A stretch of 34,544 bases of DNA from CAWJPY01 sp963844865 (GTDB lineage Bacteria > Acidobacteriota > Thermoanaerobaculia > Thermoanaerobaculales > Sulfomarinibacteraceae): NCBI GenBank assembly GCA_963844865.1, contig CAWJPY010000026.1, positions 1 to 34,544 on the forward strand, in the 5' to 3' direction. Below the pieces are notes generated by a model, which did no database searches, was not told the origin of the DNA, and saw only the letters and a program-made list of their open reading frames with translations. The position numbers and the translations under genes were made by a program. Below, one piece after another: positions 20,556 through 30,599 of the stretch. Every line of letters begins with the position of its first letter. Within the stretch, counting starts at the first letter, position 1.

Positions 20556-23441
20556 ATGATGCAATCGGGGTTCGGGATCCGTGGGACCACCCTCATCCTC
20601 GCCGCGGGCGTGCTCTGCGCCGTCACGGCGATCGGCATTCCACCGCCTCCGGTCCTGCTGAGTGACTACGCGGAGGACGCCGCGCATCTTCGCCTGGTGG
20701 CGGCCGCGGCCCACACCCCGGGGCTCGAGGACACGACCTGGGTCACCGACCTGGAGATCCACAACCCGGGGGACACCCAGGCGTCGGGCTTCCTGTTCCT
20801 GCTGAAGACCGGCCGGGACAACAGCGATGCCGTGGGCACCTACTTCGGCGTCGGCGCAGGCGCCTCGCTCAGGCTGTCAGACGTGGTGCGCACCACCTTC
20901 GGCGAGTCCGAGGCCACGGGCGGCATCCTCGTGGGCTCCGACGCGCCCGTCATGGTGACCTCGCGGACGTTCAACGACGATGAGTCCGGAACCTACGGCC
21001 AGTACGTGGAGGGGTACGCGGACACCGATGGGCTGGCGACCGGTGAGCGGGCGACGCTGATCCAGCTCACCGAGAACGCCGCCTTCCGGACCAACCTGGG
21101 CATTGTCAATGCAGGGAGCACGGGGTTCTGGGCGGACGTGGACTTCTACCGCAGGAACGGCGAGAGCCTGGGCTCGAAGCGGTACTGGGTGGGGCCGTTC
21201 ATGCACATCCAGCGCGTGAAGGTGCTGACCACGGTCACGGGCAGCGACGTCGACGACGGCTACGCCGTGGTCGGCACCGGCACCCCCGGCGCCCGCTTCT
21301 TCGTCTACGCCTCGGTCAATGACAACCGGACGGGGGACGCCACGCTGATCGTGCCGGCGGCAGTGTCCGCGGGGGCCGCCGTCTACCTGCCCGGCGCCGC
21401 CCGGGTCAGCGGCTACGAGGACACGGCCTGGCGGACCGACCTGGAGGTCCACAACCCGGGGAGCTCGCAGGCGCGCTTCACCATGGTGCTCCTGGTACCG
21501 GACGCGGAGAACACGGCGCCCGCCCAGCGGTCCTTCAGCCTGGGCGGCGGGCTGTCCATGCGCTACGTCGATGTCATCGCGTCGGTCTTCGGGACGGACG
21601 GGGCGGCCACCCTCCGCATCACCCCCACCCAGGGGCAGATCTCGGCCATTCAGCGCACCTACAACAACCAGCCGGCGGGCACCTACGGCCAGTTCGTCGC
21701 CGGCATGCCCGAGGACGCGGCGGTGGCCTACGGGGAGGAGGCGCGCATCGTGCAGCTCTCCCAGTCGTCGTCGGATGACAGCGGCTTCCGCACGAACCTG
21801 GGCCTCGTGAACGCGACCGGCGGTCTCATCGGGGTCACCGCCGACCTCTACCGGGCGGACGGCGTCCAGCTCGGGAGCAGGAGCTACTGGTTGCCCGCCT
21901 ACGGATATCGGCAGGAGAACAAGGTCTTCCGAAAGGTGACCGCGGATGCGGTCTACGACGGGTACGCGGTCCTGAGGACCATGACCGCAGAAGGACGATT
22001 CTTCGCCTACGCCTCCGTTGTCGACAACCGCTCCGGGGACCCCATCACCATCCCGGCTCGGGTCGGGCCGTCTCCGTGCAGCTACGCCATCGACCCCACG
22101 AGCCGCAGCCACGGAGCGGGGGAGGAGACCGGGAGCTTCGCGGTGACGGCGCCGGCAGGCTGCGCCTGGAGGGCGAGCCCGAGCGCCTCGTGGATCCGCA
22201 TCACCCAGGGCAGCGGCAGCGGGAACGGCACGGTGAGCTACCACCTCGAGGCCAACCCCGGCACCTCGCCGCGGACCGGAACCATCGACGTGCCCGGACC
22301 GCCGCCGGTGGGAGTGGCGGCCAAACGAGTCGCGGGCGAGACCTTCACGGTGACCCAGGCGGGGGCACCGGCGTGCACCTACGCCCTCAATCCGACCGGC
22401 CGCTCCCACGGGGCGGGTGCGGGGACCGGGAGCTTCACGGTCACGGCGCCGGCGGGGTGCGGCTGGACGGCGAACCCGACCGCCTCGTGGATCCAGGTCA
22501 CGGGCGGGGCCACCGGCAGCGGGAACGGCCCCGTCAGCTACCGTCTCGAGGCCAACACCGGGGCCGACCGGACGCAGAGCATCATGGTGCACGGGGCGTC
22601 CTTCGCCGTGACCCAGGAGGGGGCCGCCGAGATCACGGTCATGCTGCCGGGCGGCGTGCCGCTGAGGATGGTGCGCATCCCGGCGGGGACGTTCCAGATG
22701 GGCTCGCCGGCGACCGAGCGGGGCCGCGACGACACCAGCACCAACCCCTTCGCAAAAGACGAGACGCTGCACACCGTGACGCTGACGAATGACTACTACG
22801 TGGGGAAGACCGAAGTGACGCAGCTCCAGTGGCGCGCCGTCATGGGCTCGAGCCCGCCCGTTGGGTGCCAGACCTGGCACGGCGACTACGGCGTCGGAGA
22901 CAACTACCCCGCGTACTGCATCACCTGGAATGACATCTGCGGCGGCGCCACCGGGTCCGACTGTGCGCCGGAAAGCTTCATCGGGAAGCTGAACGCCCAC
23001 CTGGGGTCCACGAAGTACCGGCTGCCGACCGAGGCGGAGTGGGAGCGCGCGGCGCGGGCGGGGACGGCGACACGCTTCTCCTACGGTGACGTGCTGGAGT
23101 GCGACGACATCGACTGCGTCGCCTGTAGCGCCCACGATGCGCACATGTGGTGGTGCGGCGATGCCGGGGACAGATCGCACCCTGTCGGCCAGAAGTCGCC
23201 GAACCCGTGGGGGCTCTCCGACGTCCACGGCAACGTCTGGGAACTGGTCGCCGACTGGTACGCACCCTATCCCACCTCCGCGGTCACCGACCCCACGGGG
23301 CCCGCGACGGGCCCGGGCCGGGTGGGTCGAGGCGGCGGGTGGGCGAATGAGGCCGGGTGGTGCCGCTCGGCCGAGCGGCAGGCTCCCCCTCCCGACTATG
23401 CATCTCGCGTCGCCGGGTTCCGTCTGGCCAGGACGCCGTGA
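20556..23441 (+). CDS. Large exported protein: two N-terminal modules, two BACON domains, SUMF1/EgtB/PvdO domain
   Basis: This 961-aa protein has a signal peptide (~1-27). Residues ~45-275 and ~275-505 are two copies of one module: compare 'EDTTWVTDLEIHNPGDTQAS' with 'EDTAWRTDLEVHNPGSSQAR', and the repeated 'FRTNLG(I/L)VNA'. Two ~90-residue BACON-like Ig domains follow ('CSYAIDPTSRSHGAGEETGS', 'CTYALNPTGRSHGAGAGTGS', each with 'ASWI...'). Residues ~690-961 form a formylglycine-generating-enzyme-like domain: 'MVRIPAGTFQMGS', 'KTEVTQLQWRAVMG', 'YRLPTEAEWERAARAG', 'LSDVHGNVWELVADW' and 'RVAGFRLART'. The two catalytic cysteines of true FGE are not in place ('GWCRSAERQ'), so sulfatase activation is unlikely. 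The role is a surface or periplasmic binding protein. ATG 20,556 follows GGGAGG. Its 3' half recurs inverted at the window end. Confidence 0.87.
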   Translation: MMQSGFGIRGTTLILAAGVLCAVTAIGIPPPPVLLSDYAEDAAHLRLVAAAAHTPGLEDTTWVTDLEIHNPGDTQASGFLFLLKTGRDNSDAVGTYFGVGAGASLRLSDVVRTTFGESEATGGILVGSDAPVMVTSRTFNDDESGTYGQYVEGYADTDGLATGERATLIQLTENAAFRTNLGIVNAGSTGFWADVDFYRRNGESLGSKRYWVGPFMHIQRVKVLTTVTGSDVDDGYAVVGTGTPGARFFVYASVNDNRTGDATLIVPAAVSAGAAVYLPGAARVSGYEDTAWRTDLEVHNPGSSQARFTMVLLVPDAENTAPAQRSFSLGGGLSMRYVDVIASVFGTDGAATLRITPTQGQISAIQRTYNNQPAGTYGQFVAGMPEDAAVAYGEEARIVQLSQSSSDDSGFRTNLGLVNATGGLIGVTADLYRADGVQLGSRSYWLPAYGYRQENKVFRKVTADAVYDGYAVLRTMTAEGRFFAYASVVDNRSGDPITIPARVGPSPCSYAIDPTSRSHGAGEETGSFAVTAPAGCAWRASPSASWIRITQGSGSGNGTVSYHLEANPGTSPRTGTIDVPGPPPVGVAAKRVAGETFTVTQAGAPACTYALNPTGRSHGAGAGTGSFTVTAPAGCGWTANPTASWIQVTGGATGSGNGPVSYRLEANTGADRTQSIMVHGASFAVTQEGAAEITVMLPGGVPLRMVRIPAGTFQMGSPATERGRDDTSTNPFAKDETLHTVTLTNDYYVGKTEVTQLQWRAVMGSSPPVGCQTWHGDYGVGDNYPAYCITWNDICGGATGSDCAPESFIGKLNAHLGSTKYRLPTEAEWERAARAGTATRFSYGDVLECDDIDCVACSAHDAHMWWCGDAGDRSHPVGQKSPNPWGLSDVHGNVWELVADWYAPYPTSAVTDPTGPATGPGRVGRGGGWANEAGWCRSAERQAPPPDYASRVAGFRLARTP

Positions 23442-23676
23442 TCTCCTCCGCCGCCGGACGGAAGAGCGCCGGGCCCGCTACCTCGAACTAGCCGAGATCC
23501 GGCGCCCATCCGCGGACCGGCGCCAGGAGCGAGGATCCCACGATCGCGTGCTCGCTGGAGGGAGCGGAGCGGTCACCGCGGCGAGCGCTCCGACAGGTCA
23601 ACGCCAACCGACACTCCCGACCATTGAGGATTCGTCTGCATGGAACGGCCACCCGGTGGGGGCGAAGCGTGGACCG

Positions 23677-24682
<1,006 letters not shown>

Positions 24683-24696
<14 letters not shown>

Positions 24697-26071
24697 GCGT
24701 CTCGCCCCCTTTGCCGAGCAGCTCGAGGACCGCGTCCTGGGGGATGGCCGGCGCCTCTCGCCCGAGCCTCCCGCGCACGCCGACGGAGCAGAAGACGGCG
24801 TTCAGGATCGCCTCCTCCGTCGCCTCGATGACCGCCTCGTAGAGGTTGTTGATGTGGGTGTCGGCCACGAACTTCAGCGTGCGGAACTTGCTCGGGTGGT
24901 CCGACGACCTGGGGACGCGGTTGGCGGTGCTGAACGCGACGACGATCTCGCCGCTGGTGGAGGCAGCGTACGAGCCGACCCTGCCGAGGCCGAGCGCCGA
25001 GCGCCGTGCCACCCGACTGAGCTGGCTGGGCAGCAACGGCAGGTCCGTGGCGACGACGACGATCGCCGAGCCGTAGCTTTCCCTGCGCCGGTCCTCGAGC
25101 GGGTAGCGGCTGTCCAGCTCTCTGCCCACCACGTTGCCGTCGATCGTCAGGTTGCGCATGCGACCGCAGTTCGAAAGGGCCAGAACGCCCACGGTGTAGC
25201 TCCGGCCCTCCGTCTCGAAGGCCCGTGAGGACGAGCCGATGCCGCCGGCGAAGTCGAAGCTGATCATGCCCGCGCCGGCGCCCACGGAGCCCTGGGTCAC
25301 GGGCCCGGCCCTGGCCGCCTCGAGGGCCCGCTGTGCGTCCTGAGCCGAGCACAGGCCGACGCGCGTGTCATTCAGAAAGGAGTCGTCGGCTTCTCCCACC
25401 AGCGGGAGCACGACGTCCTCGTGGCGGCCGATCTCGGGGTTTCTGGCCACCATGTGCGACGTGACCCCGTGCAGCACCCGGCCGACGGACAGCGAGTTCG
25501 TGAGCAGGATCGGGGTCTCGATGTAGCCCCACTCCCGGGCCTGGGTGAGCCCGGCCATCTCGCCGACACCGTTGAGGACGAAGCCCCCCGCGACGACCCT
25601 GCGGCGGAAGACGTCACCCTCTCCGGGCACGATGGCGGTGACGCCGGTGCGAACGGTCGTGGTGTCGCTGGTCCCCGGGACACTGACGTCGTCCTCGACG
25701 CGGCTGACGTGTCCGACCCGGACCCCCTTGACGTCGGTGATCGCGTTGTGCAGGCCGGTGGGGAAGCGTCCCACCTGGATGCCGAGCTGGCGCGCGGTGG
25801 GACGCGCCTGATCGTCGCCGGGCGAGGCCTTGCGGGCCCGGTGGAGGGGAAGGTTGTAACGGCGCGCCGCCGACCGCACGACGAGGCGTAGCACGTCGCG
25901 ATACTCGAGGCCTCTCGCCCTGCCGGCGACCATCAGCGACCCTGCCGGGTGCAGGCTGGGCAGCGGGTTGAGCTCGATGAAGAACGGAGTGCCGTCCTCG
26001 TGCAGGCGGATGTCGACGCGCCCGAGGTCGGGACAGTGCATGATCTCGAAGACGCTCCGCGCCATCACCAC
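24683..26071 (-). CDS. ATP-grasp C-terminal part fused in frame to a P1-family (DmpA-type) peptidase
   Basis: The 462-aa open frame joins two parts with no stop between. Residues ~1-80 are the end of an ATP-grasp ligase: 'DLGRVDIRLHEDGTPFFIEL' and 'NPLPSLHP' are the Mg-ATP-binding strand. Residues ~92-455 are a P1 (S58) aminopeptidase: 'RQLGIQVGRFPTGLHNAITD', 'VKGVRVGH', 'GGFVLNGVGEMAGLTQ', 'GAGAGMISFDFAGGIGSSSR' and 'YGSAIVVVATDLPLLPSQL'. The last contains the Gly-Ser bond where DmpA/BapA enzymes self-cleave to expose the nucleophilic Ser. No good start codon lies at the P1 boundary, so the peptidase is probably made as a fusion with the ligase, either via a frameshift at ~26,086 or from an internal GTG/ATG (26,071/26,065). 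P1 enzymes cut D- or beta-peptides from the N-terminus. Confidence 0.83.
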
Positions 26072-26831
26072 GACCGCATCGCGCTCGCGTGCCCTCGAAG
26101 CGCGCCGGGCAGACGACGCCGACGCCCTTCGAGCGCTCGCCGCCCTGCTTCATGTCGTAGTCGTAGACGTTGAACCTGCCCCCGATCCGGTCGAGATCGA
26201 AGGTGTGCTCGACGATCTCGACGATCTTGCCGGATAGAGCCTCCAGGATCGGCACGCTGAGCTCGCGGCCGACGATGAACTCCTCCACCACGAGGCCCGC
26301 CGGGTACTTTCGGAGGAGCTCGCTGATCCGAGCCTCGCACGCCTCTCGGCTCTCCACCACCGAGTCCTGCGTGACGCCCTTTGACGACCCTTCGGCGTTG
26401 GGCTTGATGATCACCGGGTAGTGCAGGTCGTGGGGCAGGTCGCTGCGCTGCGGTGTCACGAGCACCCCTTTCGGGACGCGGATGCCGCGGGAGGCGACGA
26501 CCGTCTTGGCGAGATGCTTGTCGAGGTTCATGTGCAGCAACGACGGATTGCCGCCGGTGAAGGGGATCCGGAGCTGCTCATAAAGACCCGGGTAGAAGGC
26601 CTCCCGCGAGCTGCCGATGGTCCCCTCGGCACAGTTGAAGATGAGGTCGGGATCGCTGTCGAGGATGCGATCGACGACCTCATCGGGCTGGCCGGAGACC
26701 TCCACCGGGCTCACCTGGTGGCGCAGCTCGCGCAGTGCGGAGCAGATGCGGTCGACGTCCTCCTGGCTCAGCAGCTCCGCGGTGTCCTCCGAGGTGTCTG
26801 TCCGCAGGTTGTGTGCGACCGTGATCCGCAT
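26072..26831 (-). CDS. ATP-grasp ligase (D-Ala-D-Ala ligase-like), N-terminal and central parts, frameshifted
   Basis: From ATG 26,831 (GGGGAGG, 6 nt) the protein reads as a D-alanine-D-alanine-ligase-like ATP-grasp enzyme: 'DLIFNCAEGTIGSSREAFYP', 'GLYEQLRIPFTGGNP', 'LHMNLDKHLAKTVVASRGI', then the ATP-binding 'YPVIIKPNAEGSSKGV' and 'GLVVEEFIVGRELSVPILE'. Homology continues to 'GVVCPA' and then leaves this frame near 26,086, resuming in the +1 frame of the 24,683-26,071 reading frame (MARSVFEIMHC). This frame itself stays open without homology to 25,614. The +1 offset is identical in the diverged second copy at about 30,300. It would join an amino acid to an amine or amino acid using ATP. The substrate is unknown, and the short cassette argues against cell-wall Ddl. 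Confidence 0.78.
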
Positions 26832-27398
26832 CGCCGCCTCCCCGGTTGGCAACCAACGCGCGATGCAGCGCGTTCCCTCCCCGCGCCGAGATCAGCGAGG
26901 TGTCAGGCCCGGCCGCCAGGCCCTTGGTGGGGTCCATGAGATGCCGCGCGTGGCTTGGCGCTCCACTATACCAACGCCGCCGCCGTTCCTTTCGAAGGTG
27001 TGCCGAGAGGGATGGACGCGTCGATGTGCGTGTGGTCGAAAGAGGCGCAGGTTCGTTCCTTCACGATGTGGCTGACGAGCTCGGTGCGAAGCACGACGCG
27101 GCCAGTCGTTGGGGACGCAGGGGAGCGCAGCCGAGAACCGTGGATCGCGGTCTCGCGTGAGGCACCGAAGCGGTCCTCCCGGTGGCCGCATCCATCGGGT
27201 CGGCAGCAATCGCGGCGCCGGTCCGGAGTCAGCGGATGCGAGACACGCTCCAAGTGGGTGGCAGGGATGGCATGAGATTTCTTCGGGATTTTTTGAGGTT
27301 GAGACGAAGTTCCAATTAATATAGTGCGCGGTTCGTACCCAGGGCCGGTTGAACCAGGGGGTCTCAGACTCCAGCGAACCGAAGCGAGGAGGCACGGC
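26832..27398. promoter_or_regulatory. Divergent promoter region between the ATP-grasp operon and the receiver-like gene
   Basis: These 567 bases have no recognisable gene, although both strands contain open frames that look non-protein-like. On the rightward side TTGAGA (27,299-27,304) and TATAGT (27,320-27,325) flank an AT-rich stretch, with a short 15-nt spacer. On the leftward side TATAGT (reverse of 26,965-26,970) is about 135 bases from the ATP-grasp start. The block is duplicated, inverted, at 29,001-29,565. Confidence 0.4.
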
Positions 27399-27926
27399 AT
27401 GGCGATGAAGACACGCGGCCTCGTAACGCTGACGGTGGGGCTCGTGGTCGTGCTCGGCCCGAGCCCGGCCGCCGCCTGTGGCGACAAGATCGTCGACATC
27501 AGCCAAGGGGTGCTGTTACAGCGCGCGGCGGCGGTGCGGACCGGGAAGGTCCTCCTGTACGTGAGTCACGCCTCGGCCAAGACGGTCGGGAAGCTCCGCT
27601 CGAGCTTGTCGCGCGTCGGCAACCGGGTCGAGGTGGTCGACGATCTGGCAACGCTCGAGCGCTACCTCCGTTCGACGTCGTACGACGTGGTCATCACGGC
27701 GCTTCCCGACGCCGAAGTCGTGGCCGGGATCCTCGGCGATCAGCCCTCCTCGGCGCGGCTCATCCCCTTCGTCGATCACAGCAACGAGGCGAAGCTCGAC
27801 GCGGCGCGGCGCGCCTACGGCTTCGCACTCTCGGTGCCGGGCAGGGCCAACGACCAGATCCTCACCATCGACGCTGCCCTCAAGGCGACGGCGACGGGCG
27901 CCATCACCCCCGCTTCGGACAGCTGA
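27399..27926 (+). CDS. Exported receiver-like protein, unrecognised family
   Basis: This 175-aa protein starts at ATG 27,399 (GAGGAGG, 7-nt spacing) with a clear signal peptide 'MKTRGLVTLTVGLVVVLG', cleavage near AAA-CG. The mature part has alternating strands and helices like a CheY-type receiver: 'TGKVLLYVSHASAKTVGKL', 'RVGNRVEVVDDLATLERYLR', 'YDVVITALPDAEVVAGIL', 'SARLIPFVDHSN' and 'FALSVPGRANDQILTIDAAL'. The strand-3 position that would hold the phospho-Asp reads ITALPD, so phosphorylation is doubtful. A receiver fold outside the cytoplasm would be unusual. The kinase-like fragment follows after 57 bases. An inverted copy with two residue changes (Glu to Gln upstream of the start, Arg to Gly) is at 28,473-29,000. 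Confidence 0.7.
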   Translation: MAMKTRGLVTLTVGLVVVLGPSPAAACGDKIVDISQGVLLQRAAAVRTGKVLLYVSHASAKTVGKLRSSLSRVGNRVEVVDDLATLERYLRSTSYDVVITALPDAEVVAGILGDQPSSARLIPFVDHSNEAKLDAARRAYGFALSVPGRANDQILTIDAALKATATGAITPASDS

Positions 27927-27983
27927 GGAGCCGATGAGCTGCGCAGCCGACTCCGGGGAACAGGCGGAGCCGGTCGGCGATCG

Positions 27984-28211
27984 GTGGCGGAGGCCCAGGA
28001 CGGGCTAGCGGTGAGCCTGGCTGCCGGAACCCGCTGCGGAGCCTACGAGGTCCTCCACCTGGTCGGGGCCGGGGGGATGGGAGAGGTCTACCGGGCGCAC
28101 GACGATCGGCTCGGGCGGGACGTCGCCCTCAAGGTCCTGCCGGAGAGCCTCGCCGACGATGCCGAGCGCCTGGCGCGCTTCGAGCAGGAGGCGCGCTCGG
28201 CGAGCAGCCTC
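27984..28211 (+). pseudogene. Ser/Thr protein kinase, N-terminal fragment cut by the palindrome centre
   Basis: From GTG 27,984 the product reads 'GTRCGAYEVLHLVGAGGMGE' and 'VYRAHDDRLGRDVALKVLPE', a PknB-type glycine loop and VALK lysine, and continues 'ERLARFEQEARSASSL', which is still kinase-like. After about 28,211 the sequence becomes the reverse complement of what precedes it, so the rest of the frame (to 28,394) is antisense to the kinase and is not real protein. The catalytic loop HRD and DFG are absent. The kinase lies downstream of the exported receiver-like gene. Confidence 0.85.
28193..28206. other. 14-nt spacer at the centre of the inverted repeat
   Basis: GCGCTCGGCGAGCA separates the arms. 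Reading rightward, the arm ends with GAGGC and the partner arm starts with GCCTC. This short inverted match flanks the spacer as a hairpin stem would, and is a plausible point of fold-back or template switching. Confidence 0.85.
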
Positions 28212-28415
28212 CTGCTCGAAGCGCGCCAGGCGCTCGGCATCGTCGGCGAGGCTCTCCGGCAGGACCTTGAGGGCGACGTCCCGCCCGAGCCGATCGTCGT
28301 GCGCCCGGTAGACCTCTCCCATCCCCCCGGCCCCGACCAGGTGGAGGACCTCGTAGGCTCCGCAGCGGGTTCCGGCAGCCAGGCTCACCGCTAGCCCGTC
28401 CTGGGCCTCCGCCAC
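28207..28415 (-). pseudogene. Ser/Thr protein kinase fragment, inverted copy
   Basis: It is identical in translation to the first ~70 residues of the 27,984 fragment (glycine loop GAGGMGEV, VALK lysine). Past 28,207 it enters the spacer and then antisense kinase sequence ('EAARRARLLLEARQ'). It cannot encode a kinase domain. Confidence 0.83.
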
Positions 28416-28472
28416 CGATCGCCGACCGGCTCCGCCTGTTCCCCGGAGTCGGCTGCGCAGCTCATCGGCTCC

Positions 28473-29000
28473 TCAGCTGTCCGAAGCGGGGGTGATGGCG
28501 CCCGTCGCCGTCGCCTTGAGGGCAGCGTCGATGGTGAGGATCTGGTCGTTGGCCCTGCCCGGCACCGAGAGTGCGAAGCCGTAGGCGCGCCGCGCCGCGT
28601 CGAGCTTCGCCTCGTTGCTGTGATCGACGAAGGGGATGAGCCGCGCCGAGGAGGGCTGATCGCCGAGGATCCCGGCCACGACTTCGGCGTCGGGAAGCGC
28701 CGTGATGACCACGTCGTACGACGTCGAACGGAGGTAGCGCTCGAGCGTTGCCAGATCGTCGACCACCTCGACCCCGTTGCCGACGCGCGACAAGCTCGAG
28801 CGGAGCTTCCCGACCGTCTTGGCCGAGGCGTGACTCACGTACAGGAGGACCTTCCCGGTCCGCACCGCCGCCGCGCGCTGTAACAGCACCCCTTGGCTGA
28901 TGTCGACGATCTTGTCGCCACAGGCGGCGGCCGGGCTCGGGCCGAGCACGACCACGAGCCCCACCGTCAGCGTTACGAGGCCGCGTGTCTTCATCGCCAT
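28473..29000 (-). CDS. Exported receiver-like protein, inverted copy
   Basis: This is the inverted duplicate of the gene at 27,399-27,926, 175 aa with the same start, signal peptide and Shine-Dalgarno. It differs inside the protein by Arg to Gly in 'RVGNGVEVVDD' and upstream of the start by Glu to Gln in the leader. Both copies are intact. If the inverted repeat is an artefact, only one exists in the genome. Confidence 0.68.
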   Translation of the reverse strand: MAMKTRGLVTLTVGLVVVLGPSPAAACGDKIVDISQGVLLQRAAAVRTGKVLLYVSHASAKTVGKLRSSLSRVGNGVEVVDDLATLERYLRSTSYDVVITALPDAEVVAGILGDQPSSARLIPFVDHSNEAKLDAARRAYGFALSVPGRANDQILTIDAALKATATGAITPASDS

Positions 29001-29565
29001 GCCGTGCCTCCTCGCTTGGGTTCGCTGGAGTCTGAGACCCCCTGGTTCAACCGGCCCTGGGTACGAACCGCGCACTATATTAATTGGAACTTCGTCTCAA
29101 CCTCAAAAAATCCCGAAGAAATCTCATGCCATCCCTGCCACCCACTTGGAGCGTGTCTCGCATCCGCTGACTCCGGACCGGCGCCGCGATTGCTGCCGAC
29201 CCGATGGATGCGGCCACCGGGAGGACCGCTTCGGTGCCTCACGCGAGACCGCGATCCAGGTTCTCGGCTGCGCTCCCCTGCGTCCCCAACGACTGGCCGC
29301 GTCGTGCTTCGCACCGAGCTCGTCAGCCACATCGTGAAGGAACGAACCTGCGCCTCTTTCGACCACACGCACATCGACGCGTCCATCCCTCTCGGCACAC
29401 CTTCGAAAGGAACGGCGGCGGCGTTGGTATAGTGGAGCGCCAAGCCACGCGCGGATCTCATGGACCCCACCAAGGGCCTGGCGGCCGGGCCTGACACCTC
29501 GCTGATCTCGGCGCGGGGAGGGAACGCGCTGCATCGCGCGTTGGTTGCCAACCGGGGAGGCGGCG
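29001..29565. other. Inverted copy of the divergent promoter region
   Basis: It is nearly identical to 26,832-27,398 in reverse, but lacks single bases at two places (a G in 'gagatgccgcg' and a G in 'gaaccgtggatc' of the partner). The same TATAGT box (29,428-29,433) precedes the second ATP-grasp gene. I see no gene. Confidence 0.5.
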
Positions 29566-30560
29566 ATGCGGATTACCGTCGCCCACAACCTGCGCACCGA
29601 CACCTCGGAAGAGACCGCTGAGCTCCTGACCCAGGAGGACGTCGACCGCATCTGCTCGGCGCTGCGCGAGCTCCGCCACCAGGTGACCCCGGTGGAGGTC
29701 TCCGGTCAGCCGAACGACGTGGTCGACCGGTTGCTCGGGAGCGATCCGGACCTGATCTTCAACGTCGCCGAGGGAACGATCGGAAGCTCGCGCGAAGCGT
29801 TCTACCCCGGCCTGTACGAGCAGCTGCGGATTCCGTTCACCGGCGGCAACCCGTCGCTGCTCCACATGAACCTCGACAAGCATCTCGCCAAGACGGTGCG
29901 TCGCCTCACGCGGCATTCGGGTTCCGCGAGGGGTGCTGATCACACCGTCGCGCAGCGACTTCCCGACGACCTCGAATTCCCGCTGATCATCAAGCCGAAC
30001 GCGGAGGGATCGAGCAAAGGAATCACGCAGGACTCCGTGGTCGAGATGCGGACAAGGCGCGAGGCAGATCGACAGGAAGCTGCCGATGTACCCCGCGGGG
30101 CTCGTCATCGAGGAGTTCATCCGCGGACGTGAACTGAGCGTCCCGTTTCTCGAAATGCTATCCCGGCCAACTCCTGAGCATCGTCGAGCACACGTTCGAC
30201 CTCGACGTCGGGGCAAGTACAACATCTACGACTACGACATGAAACAGGGAGGCGAGCGCGCGAAGGCGGTCGAAGTCGTTTGCCCGGCGAACATCACGCG
30301 GGCAAGAGCAGCATGCGGTCGTCGAGATGGCGCGGCAGGTCTTCGAGGTCATGCAGTGTCCCGGACTTCGGGCGCGTGGACATCCGACTTCACGAGAATG
30401 GCACGCCGTACTTCATCGAGCTCAATCCCCTTCCCAGCCTGCACCCGCAGGCGTCGCTGATGACCGCGGCCGGGACAGTGGGCTCGAGTTCGCGGACGTG
30501 ATGCGCCTCATCGTCCGCTCGGCGGCGCGCCGGTACCAGCCTGCGCCCCGCAGCGGTGCA
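29566..30560 (+). pseudogene. ATP-grasp ligase, diverged and multiply frameshifted copy
   Basis: It starts at ATG 29,566, directly after the near-identical inner arm, and matches the 26,831 ligase: 'DLIFNVAEGTIGSSREAFYP' and 'NLDKHLAKTV'. The reading frame then changes repeatedly: near 29,898 and again near 29,960 ('FPLIIKPNAEGSSKGI' is back in frame), around 30,045-30,085, 30,160-30,220, 30,310 and 30,362. The peptides between the breaks are well conserved, and most nucleotide differences to the other copy are at third codon positions. That pattern means long selection as a functional gene followed by recent decay, or uncorrected sequencing indels. Confidence 0.8.
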
Positions 30561-30599
30561 AGAGAGGCGCCGCGATCGGCGAGGAGTCCCGAGCGCGCC

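Noticed and set aside
20877..23228. A 783-codon leftward open frame over the surface-protein gene
   Set aside because: It is antisense shadow; the rightward frame has a signal peptide and recognisable domains.
26966..27499. Open frames on both strands in the divergent region as genes
   Set aside because: Their translations match no family I know and look non-protein-like, and the minus frame overlaps the start of the receiver-like gene.
27984..28394. The second half of the rightward kinase-like frame as a kinase domain
   Set aside because: After ~28,211 it is the reverse complement of the kinase's own start, so the translation is meaningless.
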